A stretch of 64,000 nucleotides of DNA from NCBI GenBank assembly GCA_030533445.1, contig CM060068.1, positions 29,994,510 through 30,058,509 of the forward strand. Direction: 5' to 3'. Under the pieces are notes generated by a model. That model had not been told where the DNA came from. It searched no databases and saw nothing but the letters and a program-made list of their open reading frames with translations. Positions 23,244 through 62,635 of this stretch are shown in pieces (positions within the stretch are counted from its first letter, which is position 1; each line of letters begins with the position of its first letter). This stretch comes from Cyprinodon diabolis. Its lineage: Eukaryota > Chordata > Actinopteri > Cyprinodontiformes > Cyprinodontidae. Made by a program: the position numbers and the translations under genes.

Positions 23244-23986
23244 TCAGAAGAAGCTAGGCTCGGGTGGGCACAAAGGACTAGAGATGACTGGTTTGACCTG
23301 AGAGACGTGGAACGTGGGATGGATGCGAAGAGTCGGGGGAAGTTGCAGGCGTATGGCTGACGGATTGATAACCTGGGCAACTTTGTATGGACCAATGTAT
23401 CTAGGTGAAAGCTTGCGAGACATCCCCTTGAGGGGGATGTCCCGAGTGGAAAGCCATACCTCTTGTCCAACCGAGTACTCTGGGGCAGGAAGTCTCTTTG
23501 AGTCAGCGAAGCGTTTCGTAGTTTCCGAGCAACGATTGAGTGAAGCGATGGTGTCTCTCCAGATGCGTTGACATCGACGGATGTGTTGGTTGACTGATAG
23601 CACCGAAATCTCTCTCTCGTCTGCAGGAAAAAGTGGAGGTTGATAACCAAGACTAACCTGAAACGGTGACTGGCCGGTGGAAGCTGACTTGAGAGAGTTG
23701 TGGGCGTATTCAATCCATGTGATGTATTGGCTCCAGTCGGTGGGGTTATTGGAAGTGAGACAACGAAGGGTAGATTCGAGCTGCTGGTTCATTCTTTCGG
23801 TTTGACCGTTAGACTGTGGATGATAACCTGAGGTGAGTGAAGGCGTGGCATTAGCACTGCTCATGTAGTTAGCATAGCTCTGAAGCATCTGATTATGGTG
23901 ATTAACCATGCAATGCAATTCACGGAGGGTTTGAGTTTGTCCCTGGACGGAGGTGATCTGCTGGGCCTTGTGTGTGGCCGCAGTGT
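23244..23986 (-). pseudogene. Gag-integrase fusion remnant, unit 2
   Basis: Same content and frame as the unit at 24496-25238, differing by only a few substitutions (for example SSA versus SSG before NATPS, and RDIPLKG versus LDIPFKG). The high identity shows that the array expanded recently relative to its original internal deletion. Confidence 0.8.
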
Positions 23987-24495
23987 TCTGTCATGATGGG
24001 TTTCAGAAAAGCCCAGTATGCAGAACACCACGGAAACAGATGAAAAGTTTAACAAGTTTATTTGAGCACAAGCACATGGAATAAATGCAGGAACTGGTTC
24101 AGGCCTGGGGGCAGGTTCACTGGAGTCTGTGAGGATGACAGTTCAGTTAGCTTGGGAGCAGATGAGTCTGAGTTTGAGAGTTTCAGATTTATACCTTGAG
24201 GAGTCCGGGTTTGGCTTTGAGAGAGGAACTGTTGGGTCCGGAGACTGTTTAGTTCAGCAGAGTCCAATAACCGCTTCAGCATCTTACTTCTAGCGTGAGG
24301 GCAGACCTTGGCTTTGGGTTTCCAGCTCTTAGTCCAGAGCTGCATGAGAATCCAGAGAAGGGTCTTCAGGTTTGGCTCAGAGGGCTGGCTCGGCAGGTTA
24401 AGCTCATCCAGAGTTTAGAAGGAAAAACTGGATTCCTGAAAGCAGAGACAAAGAGGGATTAGAATCCAATCAGGAATCAGGAGCAACAAAGGTTC

Positions 24496-25238
24496 TCAGA
24501 AGAAGCTAGGCTCGGGTGGGCACAAAGGACTAGAGATGACTGGTTTGACCTGAGAGACGTGGAACGTGGGATGGATGCGAAGAGTCGGGGGAAGTTGCAG
24601 GCGTATGGCTGACGGATTGATAACCTGGGCAACTTTGTATGGACCAATGTATCTAGGTGAAAGCTTGCGAGACATCCCCTTGAAGGGGATGTCCAGAGTG
24701 GAAAGCCATACCTCTTGTCCAACCGAGTACTCTGGGGCAGGAAGTCTCTTTGAGTCAGCGAAGCGTTTCGTAGTTTCCGAGCAACGATTGAGTGAAGCGA
24801 TGGTGTCTCTCCAGATGCGTTGACATCGACGGATGTGTTGGTTGACTGATAGCACCGAAATCTCTCTCTCGTCTGCAGGAAAAAGTGGAGGTTGATAACC
24901 AAGACTAACCTGAAATGGTGACTGGCCGGTGGAAGCTGACTTGAGAGAGTTGTGGGCGTATTCAATCCATGTGATGTATTGGCTCCAGTCGGTGGGGTTA
25001 TTGGAAGTGAGACAACGAAGGGTAGATTCGAGCTGCTGGTTCATTCTTTCGGTTTGACCGTTAGACTGTGGATGATAACCTGAGGTGAGTGAAGGCGTGG
25101 CATTACCACTGCTCATGTAGTTAGCATAGCTCTGAAGCATCTGATTATGGTGATTAACCATGCAATGCAATTCACGGAGGGTTTGAGTTTGTCCCTGGAC
25201 GGAGGTGATCTGCTGGGCCTTGTGTGTGGCCGCAGTGT
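24496..25238 (-). pseudogene. Gag-integrase fusion remnant, unit 1
   Basis: The frame runs in from a gag-like, glutamine-rich segment ([27 protein letters not shown]) directly into the integrase C-terminal core ([29 protein letters not shown]) and its tail domain ([28 protein letters not shown]). The DD part of the integrase catalytic triad lies in the deleted region. No translation start precedes it after the LTR. It is a dead fusion copied as part of the array. Confidence 0.8.
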
Positions 25239-26227
25239 TCTGTCATGATGGGTTTCAGAAAAGCCCAGTATGCAGAACACCACGGAAACAGATGAAAAGT
25301 TTAACAAGTTTATTTGAGCACAAGCACATGGAATAAACGCAGGAACTGGTTCAGGCCTGGGGGCAGGTTCACTGGAGTCTGTGAGGATGACAGTTCAGTT
25401 AGCTTGGGAGCAGATGAGTCTGAGTTTGAGAGTTTCAGATTTATACCTTGAGGAGTCCGGGTTTGGCTTTGAGAGAGGAACTGTTGGGTCCGGAGACTGT
25501 TTAGTTCAGCAGAGTCCAATAACCGCTTCAGCGTCTTACTTCTAGCGTGAGGGCAGACCTTGGCTTTGGGTTTCCAGCTCTTAGTCCAGAGCTGCATGAG
25601 AATCCAGAGAAGGGTCTTCAGGTTTGGCTCAGAGGGCTGGCTCGGCAGGTTAAGCTCATCCAGAGCTTACAAGGAAAAACTGGATTCCTGAAAGCAGAGA
25701 CAAAGAGGGATTAGAATCCAATCAGGAATCAGGAGCAACAAAGGTTCTCAGAAGAAGCTAGGCTCAGGTGCTAACCAAACTGGAAAAACACTGCGGCGTT
25801 GAGGCAAGGTCTGAAGGCAGGTTATATGCTGTGGATCCTCTGATGATGAGATGCGCCTCAGGTGTGTCGAAGGCTCAGCTCAGGAGGATCCACGGCGGAC
25901 TCTGCTGGAGAAAGGTGGTATTTCTCCAGATCCCAACACTCAGTGCTCATCTCGAACCATCCATGGACTCTCTTCATGCTGCTTTCCTGGTTACTTCTGC
26001 AGCACCCCATCCAAGGAACTCGCTCAAGCTGCTCCTTCGGTTCAACAACAGCCCTCCGAGTATTCTCTCCGGTTCTCCAGCACCAGCTCCCATCTACACC
26101 TCCAGTTCTAGTCCGGTACAGCCTCTGGTTACCTTCATTATCAACTCATTACTTTCAATAAACCTTCAAAACTAGCTCTGTGTGTGTGTGGTGTGCATTC
26201 TGGCTTCATCAGAGAAACATCCTGACA

Positions 26228-26428
26228 ATATAGTATAATGATCACGTATAAACAATATACCTATCATGTTTATACAATATAATTATCACATTTATACAAT
26301 GTAATTATCACATTTTATACAATATAATTATGTTTAAACAATATACTATCAAGTTTATACAATATAACTATATATATTATACCATATAATTTTATCATTA
26401 TGTTTATACATTATAATTATCACGGTTA
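26228..26428 (+). repeat. 22-bp minisatellite block 2
   Basis: About eight diverged units of the same 22-bp motif as in 19927-20525. With block 3 it forms one array that was split by the 4-kb foldback element. Confidence 0.88.
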
Positions 26429-26884
26429 TAGGGGAGACCTGGTATGGTTGTAACACTTCTTGCTCCAGCACCTTTAACTCACAGAATATTTGAGCTAGAG
26501 TTTTCAAACTTTTATACAAAATACTCACATTTGTTTACTACAAATGGCACCAATTCAAACCTCTGCAAGAATATTTCAGACCTCATGAGTTCATGTCAAA
26601 TACATGAACTCATGTTGCAACCTACCCCCGCTACAGTATGGGGTTCCATTAGTGCCAAAAATATATTTATGTGTCTTCTGGTGTGTCCATGTATCGTGCT
26701 TATGTAATGGAAGTTGTATATGTAGTGGTTTAAAGTCTATATGTCAGAAGCATATGTTGTGTCTATATGCTGTGAGCATATGTATCGTGTCTACATGAGG
26801 GATAACGTGCATTGCATTATTCTTCACTTTATGTTGTTTGACCATGTTGTTGAACCCATCAGCATGTGATCTCGTTTTGCTGTC

Positions 26885-27735
26885 GTTTCCTTTGCTGTTA
26901 CAGCCTGTCGTTCTCCCCTGTTGTCTCCCTCTGCTGTTATACCTGTCGTTGTCCCGTCATCTCCCTCTGTTACAACCTGGCTTTACAACCTGTCGTTGTC
27001 CCCTGTCGTCTTCTGTGTTGTTACAACCTGTCGTCACCTCTGTCCTCTTCTGTGTTGTTACAACCTGTCGTCACCTCTGTCCTCTTCTGTGTTGTTACAA
27101 CCTGTCGTCACCTCTGTCGTCTTCTGTTATGTTACAACCTGTCGTCACCTCTGTCGTCTGCTGTGTCTTTACACGTTGCACTGCTTTTACAATGGTGGGT
27201 TGCTGCTGCCGTCTTGTGCCGTTATCTGGTTCCATTTGCGAGTGGTTGGCTATTTTATCTATATTGTTTTAATCTTTAATGTCATAACAGTAATAACTCC
27301 CTTAAAATCTGACTGTTCACACATATTAGCTCTGGTAAACGCCTTAGTTTTTCACTTACAGACCAATGCGGTCATGATAAAATAACGTACACACTTCCGG
27401 TTCAACGGAGATTTCAAAATAAGAGTCAATGACACAAACGCCTCAGCTGTAAAATTGAGCTTCAATGAGCATTACCATGGACAGGTTTTAACAACAGAGG
27501 AGACGACAGGTTGTACCAGCAGAGGGAGACGACAGGGGAGAACGACAGGTATAACAGCAGAGGAGACGACAGAGGAGAACGACAGGTTTTAACAACAGAG
27601 GAGACAACAGGTTGTAACGCCAGGTTGTACCAGCAGAGGGAGATGACGGGACAACGACAGGTATAACAGCAGAGGGAGACGACCGGGGACAACGACAGGT
27701 TGTAACGCCAGGTTGTACCAGCAGAGGGAGATGAC
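26885..27735. repeat. Subterminal tandem repeats in both orientations
   Basis: The motif 'gttacaacctgtcgtcacctctgt(c)' is repeated about five times at 27000-27180, with looser copies before. The complementary form 'gacaggt(t)gtaac..cagaggagacgac' is repeated at 27480-27735. The overlapping long open frames here (cysteine- and leucine-rich) are products of the repeats and not genes. Confidence 0.8.
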
Positions 27736-27737
27736 GG

Positions 27738-29142
27738 GGGTGTCATTACCCGATCCGTACCGGAAGCACGATCCGTACCATCAGCTCATTTGCGCGTGCG
27801 CAAACAGAATAACTTCCGGTGGCAATATTTCCTTTTTCTTACTTTTTTATTCTTTTGTATTTTTTAGAGGCATGGGTTTCTTTTTGTATATCTTTGTATT
27901 TTCGTCAATATTGCATTTTCTAAAAATAAAAAAACAGAAATACATAAAAAAGTTCAATCGCCTTGTGATAGTTACTTTGACTGCTCTGAGCATGCGCAAA
28001 TATACGTCACACAGCGTATATATTTAAATTTGTTTAAATATTTGATTTACTCTGTACTTAACTATGCACTCCAGCAGTACTGATCCCACAATGGATTCAT
28101 TTGCTACCTTTCGTGACCTGCAGTTTTTCATTGATAAGGGAACTGTTGGGATCTGGAGATTCTCCACCTTCTCCAGCAGAGTGCGCTGTGGATCTCCTGG
28201 GCTGGAGCCCTCCAGCACAGCTGACGTTCATCAGCCCATCAGGAGACCTGCCTATATAATCAGCAGCCAGACCTTCCTTCAACGCCGCAGTGTTGTCCAA
28301 GTTTGGTTAGCGAACCTGAGCCTCTGTTACTACTAGAACCTTTGCCTCTAAAGAGAAACCCTATTCTAACCTGCCTCTGTCTTCTCGCTCCTAGGAAACC
28401 TGTCTGTCGTGTGAAGCTCTGGATGAGCTTAGCCTGTTACCTGCCTGCCTGCCCTAGAGAGCCAAACCTGAAGATCTCACTCTGGAGTCCACCTGCTGCT
28501 CTCAGGGAAAGAGCTTATCACTCAAACCAAGGTCTGTCACCAAAAAGTCAGAAGCTAGACGCTGCTGCTGCTGAGCACTCTGCTGAACCAACAGTCTCTG
28601 GACCCAACCGGTTCCCTCTCTCAGAGAAGAAAGCCTGGACCTTGTCAAGGTATTTTCAGAAACATCAGAATACTCAACAACTCATCTGTTAATCTAGCTA
28701 ATCAAACTATCTGTCTCTGCAGACGCCTGAGAATCCTGGCCGGACCAGTTTCCAGAATCCAGTTCATGTTAACTTTGTGCAAACCTTTAATAAACTCTGT
28801 TGAACTTTTTATCAGTCTCCAAGTGGTGTTCTGCATGTGGGTTTGATTCCTAAACCAACCATGACAGGAACATTTCCCGAAAATTTGGATTTTTATTTCA
28901 GAAAAATGACGTCAAGCAATACAATGGATTGAATTTAAAAAGCATCCATTTCTTCCAGAAAAGTCTTCAATATTGTCTTTACGATGTAGTTTAGTATTCT
29001 TTAATTATTTAAGGATATAAATAAAGTTTTTTCAGTACCGTAATTACGTTATTTTTTGGCGACCCGGAAGTTATTCTGTTCGTGCAGGCGCAAATGAGCT
29101 GATGGTACGGATCGTGCTACCGGTACGGATCGGGTAGCGACA
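27738..29142. mobile_element. TIR element nested in the foldback element
   Basis: A terminal repeat of about 65 bp (TACCCGATCCGTACCGG, then 'agcacgatccgtaccatcag', 'ctcatttgcgc' and 'aacagaataacttccgg') occurs at about 27748-27818 and inverted at about 29058-29135. The interior is AT-rich and non-coding and was split by the solo LTR at 28144-28866. Short relatives of the same terminus occur at 10727 and 11808. Confidence 0.75.
28144..28866 (+). mobile_element. Solo LTR, Gypsy family A, 5-bp target duplication
   Basis: A 723-bp unit starts TGTTGGGATCTGGAG and ends CCATGACA, flanked on both sides by GGAAC (28139-28143 and 28867-28871). It is a relative of the LTR at 25241-25938 and of the solo LTR at 6200-6756. 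An AATAAA lies near the end (28788). Reading frames within it are LTR sequence and not genes. Confidence 0.9.
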
Positions 29143-30440
29143 GGGACAACGACAGGTATAACAGCAGAGGGAGATGACCGGGGAGAACGACAGGCTGTCT
29201 CAGCAAAGGAAACGACAGCAAAACGAGATCACATGCTGACAGGTTCAACAACATGGTCAAACAACATAAAGTGAAGAATAATGCAATGCACATTATCCCT
29301 CATGTAGACACGATACATATGCTCACAGCATATAGACACAACATATGAATCTGACATATAGACTTTAAACCACTACATATACAGCTTCCATTACATAAGC
29401 ACGATACATGCACACCTTACATAGACACATGGACACACCAGAAGACACATAAACATATTTTGGCACTAATGGAACCGTATGTGCTTGTGTGTGTGTCTAT
29501 GTATGTGTATCCTTAATCAGAGTCACAGTGGTGACAAATGAATGATGGTAGCCCAGGAGTGCAGACTTGTTGGGCCCAGAGGCTTCATAGGGCACATTTT
29601 ACCCACAAAATCTGAGTACATAGACACGAAAAGTTTTTGAAGTTGTCTAACACCTACGCTGGTATCAATTCTTCTCCAGTGATTAACCTGTCATATGCTT
29701 ACCTCACGTGAAGTCAGTCCATAATACAGGTCTGCTGCCTGAGTCAAATAGTCAGCCAACACTTCCTCCTGCACCTCAGAGAAGACTTTGTTGCTGCTCT
29801 AATACCCTACACTGGGAAGATCACTGGACCCCTGTTCTCTCAGCTTCTCCAGTGATTTGCAGTATCTGCTCAGTGTTACATGGCAGATTCCATGCATCTT
29901 CGCAACTGATCTGACTGACTTGCTCTTTTTTGTGACCTCATCAGATGCCTTTTTTAAAACACATGCACGCACACCTCTATCTGTCTGTCTATTTTGTAAA
30001 ATTATTATTAAAATCAAAATGTTCTTAGTTGTATGTAAGTTGTATCTCTTAAAGATGTGTTACAACCCACCCTGACCCTGTCTGCCATATTTAGCTAGCT
30101 GTAGAAGCATAGTGGTTGGAATTTAGCACGGGAAAATGCATCACATTTTCCTGAGTAATTACACTTTCATCTAATGTAAGTAATATGGTTTTATCTGCAA
30201 CAGTATAAGTACTAGACAAAATATAGTTATGGTCAAAAAATGTACTTTCTTACCTCAAAATCAGTTTTTTTCTCTTTAGTATCTGGATGTTCCTGTTTCC
30301 AGCCTTGACAATCACAATATGGGATAGGGGAGGAAACGGGTAAACACTGAAATGATCATGTGACTCCTACCTTATCCCTGATCAGTGGAACTGCTTGTGT
30401 TACAACTCTCCCTATGTTACAACCATACCCGGTCTCCCCT

Positions 30441-30930
30441 ACATTATAATTATCGCATTTATACAATATAATTATCATGTTTATGTAATATAATGATCAT
30501 GTATAAACAATATAATTATCATGTTTATGTAATATAATGATCATGTATAAACAATATAATTATCACGTTTATACAACATACTATAATTATTACATATAAT
30601 TATCATGTTTATACAATATAGTATCCTGATTATACAATTTAATTATTCCCTTTATACAATACAATTATGTTTATACAACATAATTATCATGTTAACACAA
30701 TTACTATCACATTTATGCAATATAATTATCACGTTTACACAATATAATTATTATTTTTATACAATATATTTATCATGTTTATACATTATAATAATAACAT
30801 TTATACAACATAATTATCTCGTTTATACAGTATACTATCACATTTATACAGTATAATTATTACGTTTATACAATATATTTAGCAAAAATTTGTTCTCAAG
30901 TGACAGCAATACCCTTCCGTAGCTGCTCGC
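30441..30930 (+). repeat. 22-bp minisatellite block 3 with shared tail
   Basis: About 19 units of the 22-bp motif are followed from 30872 by the same tail as after block 1 ('atatatttagcaaaaattt..gtgacagcaatacccttcc.tagctgctcg'). Block 2 and block 3 together (~640 bp without the insertion) are about as long as block 1. Confidence 0.88.
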
Positions 30931-31939
30931 TGTAGTGGGAAAAAAGTATTCAACTATTCACCCTAGTTAAATAAATGGAGATCGATGGATTTCACTCAGT
31001 CGGCACTTTATTAATCATAACATATCTTTGCAAAGAGAGAACAGTCATCATAAAGCCCTTATGGCACAGCATTCAGCCCTGTTCTGCATGAGCAGCGTTC
31101 CTTCCACCTTAGACTAAGACAGATTTATTTTAAGAAATTTCTTTTAAAGCTACAGTGTGTAACTTTTAGCGACATCTAGCGGTCAGACTGCAGACTGCAG
31201 CAACATGAACATCTCCCCCCCACCGATTCTCCCCCCCAACAGTACGGCGAGCGTTACGGGACAAAATGTCTTCCACGACGTCTGCATCACCTACCTTCTC
31301 AAGTGATGAGGTTTGTTTACATAGATAATTTTACAGATAGTATTTCATTAGTCTGTGTAGGGTATAGATTTCATGTAGACTTAAGATAATAAATATAAAC
31401 GTTATTTTTTCTACATCGTTGTGACGTTTTGGCGATCTCGCAATCGCTAGTTTGTTGGCTCTGTGCTGCCGTAGCGCAAAGATGTCTGCCTCCATGGCTG
31501 CGAGACCCGCTCCTAAGTAATTATAAATAACGAATTCTAAGGCAACGCACATATTAAGGTTAAGAGGCTGAGCTCGTAGATGATGATAAATAACATAGTT
31601 ATGTATAATATATTACATTTCTGACTGTATATCCCTGTAATTATTACACACTGTAGCTTTAAAACAGCTCTAGACAATTTAATTTTTACCTTACTTACAA
31701 CAATGGAGAGTAGTCAGAGTCAAAACAAATTATAGACACTTTGGTTAACAGTAACATGTTATAAATAAACCTTGACAAAGAATCTGGTTTGTTTTGGAAA
31801 GAAGCTATGTCTGGTCTACAAACACCCTCACTAGAGAATTGTGTGGCCTTGCAGGTGAAACAGACTGAGTGAAAACTTTTATTGTGAGTAAATAGGATAA
31901 ATTAATATATTAAATAAGAGATATCTAAATTTTCCGACA
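30931..31939 (-). mobile_element. Probable LTR of another retroelement, split by a MITE
   Basis: On the minus strand the segment starts TGTCGGAAAA, right after the purine-rich AAAGGGTGG, and ends CCCACTACA, with an AATAAA about 80 bases before the end. Removing the MITE leaves about 486 bp. No target duplication is found, which fits one LTR of a longer, damaged element. No coding remnant is recognised next to it. Confidence 0.4.
31142..31664. mobile_element. MITE with perfect 21-bp inverted ends
   Basis: The 21 bases TTTTAAAGCTACAGTGTGTAA at 31142-31162 are exactly complementary to 31644-31664. The TTAA within the ends could be the target duplication. The interior contains a stretch of GC-richer unique-looking DNA but no supported gene. 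It belongs to a widespread type of teleost short DNA element. Confidence 0.8.
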
Positions 31940-34340
31940 ACAGACCACCCTTTCGATTATAAAAGGATGTTATCCTTGTGTAATCGATAATACACAAGGA
32001 TAATAATACATTAATAAATATATGATAAAAAATAACACTAGTACTTTCTTTTGTATTAAGAAACTAATATCAAATACTCAGATACTAAAAAATTGTCAAC
32101 TTTCATTAAAATACAACACAATACAACACATTTTCCCTTCTCATTCATGTTGTATAATTAAATAATCAAAAAGCGAAAACTGATGTCAGACATCTTCAGC
32201 TGGGTGTCTTCGTCTTTCTGCTGATGTTGGTCCATACAGGGGACATTTTGAACAACAAACAACAACACTGGATTTTCCAAACGCACATCAGACAAGTCAT
32301 GTCTAGGTGTTCAAACTTCATCCGGCAGTCTAGCAGTCGTTTCTTTCCTCTGCTGCTAAGAATTACCTAGATAGATAATTTTCCTTTAGACTGTAAGGAA
32401 TCCAGTTTGTGTGGGTTGTTTGTATGTTTCTTCTCTCTCCACCACCAATAGGTGATGATCTGTCCTCATTGGCCCTCCAACGAGTTCCCTCTCCTCTGGA
32501 TAAACCCACAAAGACTGGATTCAAGGATTGACAAGAGCGCCTCAAACGTGAGTCCCTCTCCAGCATAATTCAAGCCGCAGTCTAATTTCCCACGGTCCCT
32601 GAACTGATCTCTGTGATCTCCCCTTCTGACTTTCCAGTTCTGGTTCACCAGTTCACTTAGTTCCAGATCCAACCTCTGTTCAAATTACATCAAATAAACC
32701 TATTAAACTTTTCCCCGTGTTCTCTAAGGGGTTTCTCTACATGTGGGTCAGATTCCTTAAACCGACCATGACAGACAGGCATGCTATTCCCTTATTTATT
32801 CACTTTACTGGTTTAGTCATAATTTAGTATTTTATTTAGGTTGTTTATTTATTCTTCTCTTAATTACCAATCCAAATTCCACATGGACTGTTCCAGATGG
32901 AAAAATAAACAGCATCTATAAGGATCTTTATGAGTTTAGGTTTGCTGTTTTTCTCTTGTTTTATATTCTTTCCACCCAAATGTGCACAGGTTTTACTCAA
33001 ACAAATTCTCTATTTCCACAACAGCCAGTCAGAGAGATTGGCTTTATGTCTGCATTATTTTGTGGTATGTAGATTTATCCCTGTGTAATGAATGTCTGAG
33101 GTTCTGACTAAGACAGAGAAACGGCGATGGTTCTCTGACTTATGAAAATGTAAACAAAATAGCACCTAATAGAAGAAAAATGGATTATATAATCCTGTAG
33201 GATAAAATCTAAAGTTATGTGTTATTTTGATCTAAATTAGATTTCACTAAATGAAAAACTAAGAGAATTTTATTTTCCTTTCCTCCTATTACTTAGTTTA
33301 GTGAGTAAAATAGAATACAGTGTAAATATGTTTAGTATTAAGATTAATCACTGCCTTTTTGCCTTCTTATTTTAACTCGTTTCTCTATGGAGCGGAGGTG
33401 ATTTCTTGGAACTCTCCTCTTCATCCATCCATCATTTTGAAGTGTTTTTTTGTTGTCGTTGTTGTTTTTTGTTTCATTAAAATCTGTAAATCTTTGTAAC
33501 GTACCTTCTTTTTAGCCTCTAACTTCTCCTCATATTGGCTTATCTTCAACATTTTTTGTATTGCCATATTAAAATAACCTACTTGAGGAAAACAGAAGAG
33601 GAGATTTTCTTAGCATAAAATCAAAAATTTCCCCTTGGGGATTTGACACTTATTTAGGACCTTGCCTTTGTTCTAGTGCTTAAGAACTGCAAATCTGTCC
33701 CATTATCTCCAGCATAATTCAAGCCGCAGTCTAAATATTTGAATATCCAATATCCAACGTCACTGAGGTGCTGATGGCTCGGTTCTGCTGCAATGTATTC
33801 GACCAAAATCACGGACGATTTTTGAAATTCTACCTGGACATTTTTTTTAGGTATGAAAAGTAGGACATGTCTGGGAAAAAGAGGACGTCTGGTCACCCTA
33901 TCCCTGTCCCTTCATTTAAATATAAAGAACATCAAATGAAAAGAGCTGGAATTAAAAAAGGGGTTAAACAACAATTCACTGAAATAAGTAAAAAAAACTT
34001 TACAAAATAAAAGTGTCAACAAATAAATCTCCATTATTAAATAATTAGATAAATAAATAAATATCTGAAAGTAACAAAATTTGCATGAATTTAAATAAAA
34101 CAAGATAAAAGTGTCTTAAATGTTTTATTTAGCTTTAATTCATAGTGACATGGATTTATTTCATAGAATGTGTGTTAGTAATTCATTTTTGTTTTAATTA
34201 ATCTCATTTAATTTTGTATTTATTTAATTATTTTCTATTTTTATTTATTTATTCTATTTATTTATTTTTTCTATTTTCTATTTATTAGTTTTTATTTTAT
34301 TATTAATATTATTATTATGTTATTTTTATGAAACGGCCTT
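31940..34340. other. Intergenic with repeat debris
   Basis: Contains the 3' part of another Gypsy-type LTR (about 32400-32771, ending in the same CATGACA-type border), a 28-base motif 'ccagcataattcaagccgcagtcta' present at 32558 and again at 33711, and AT-rich single-copy DNA. No gene is supported. Confidence 0.45.
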
Positions 34341-34353
34341 CCATACTCTAGAC

Positions 34354-34627
34354 CACGTGGGGGACTCGTTCATCCCATTCCCAGATCGGAGGAGGAGTTT
34401 CACTGTGGAGGAAGTATCTCCTCAGCCTGGGTCAGTGTGTGTGGGGCAGTGTGCTCCTCCTTCACTTGTCGCTAAACAGCGGATAATAGTTCAGCTAAAA
34501 CCAAAAAAAGCTTTTTTGTTAATACAATTTGTTTCCCCTCCGTCCAGGCTGAAGCGGCGCAGCGGCAGCCCGGACCAGAAGCGACCAGCATGCATTCAGA
34601 TTGCAGGCTGCTACGGGCAGAGCGGTA
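34354..34627 (+). promoter_or_regulatory. dcbld2 promoter / 5' UTR region
   Basis: The sequence changes from AT-rich to GC-rich at about 34345, contains an E-box CACGTG (34354-34359), and leads into the start codon at 34628. The transcription start cannot be fixed from the sequence; no clear TATA box is in place. Confidence 0.45.

Positions 34628-62635
<28,008 letters not shown>

Larger units (their letters stand above)
22737..25938 (-). mobile_element. Gypsy (family A) array: two 1252-bp LTR-gag-integrase units plus a full LTR
   Basis: The whole array is bracketed by a 5-bp duplication CTCAG (22732-22736 and 25939-25943), so it behaves as one insertion. On the minus strand it reads: complete LTR (25938-25241, 698 bp, TGTTGGGATC...CATGACA), then a unit of gag-like plus integrase-like coding and a 5'-truncated LTR (25240-23989), then a second near-identical unit (23988-22737). 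In each unit a gag-like segment is joined in frame to the C-terminal part of integrase, so protease, reverse transcriptase and RNase H are all missing. The LTR is directly followed by gag sequence with no primer-binding site. Confidence 0.88.
22328..26227 (+). mobile_element. LTR (family B), split by a 3.2-kb insertion
   Basis: The LTR starts TGTGATATCATGG after a purine tract (22321-22327) and ends CATCCTGACA at 26227. Removing the insertion 22737-25938 and one CTCAG copy leaves an LTR of about 693 bp with TG...CA ends. It is the 3' LTR of the element whose remnant lies to the left. Confidence 0.75.
26431..30439. mobile_element. 4-kb foldback-type DNA element
   Basis: The termini GGGGAGACCTGGTATGGTTG and, inverted at the right end, GGGGAGACCGGGTATGGTTG form a terminal inverted repeat of about 25 bp, flanked by TA on each side (26429-26430, 30440-30441). 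Inside, long subterminal arms (about 26620-26990 and 29130-29470) pair with each other, and arrays of a ~37-bp 'acaacctgtcgtcacctctgt' motif occur in both orientations (26885-27180; 27480-27735). No transposase is visible. It contains a further element and a solo LTR. The superfamily is unclear. Confidence 0.75.

Noticed and set aside
26838..27385. Three overlapping cysteine/leucine-rich frames of 137-154 codons
   Set aside because: All three frames are open because of the tandem repeat; no domain or splice context.
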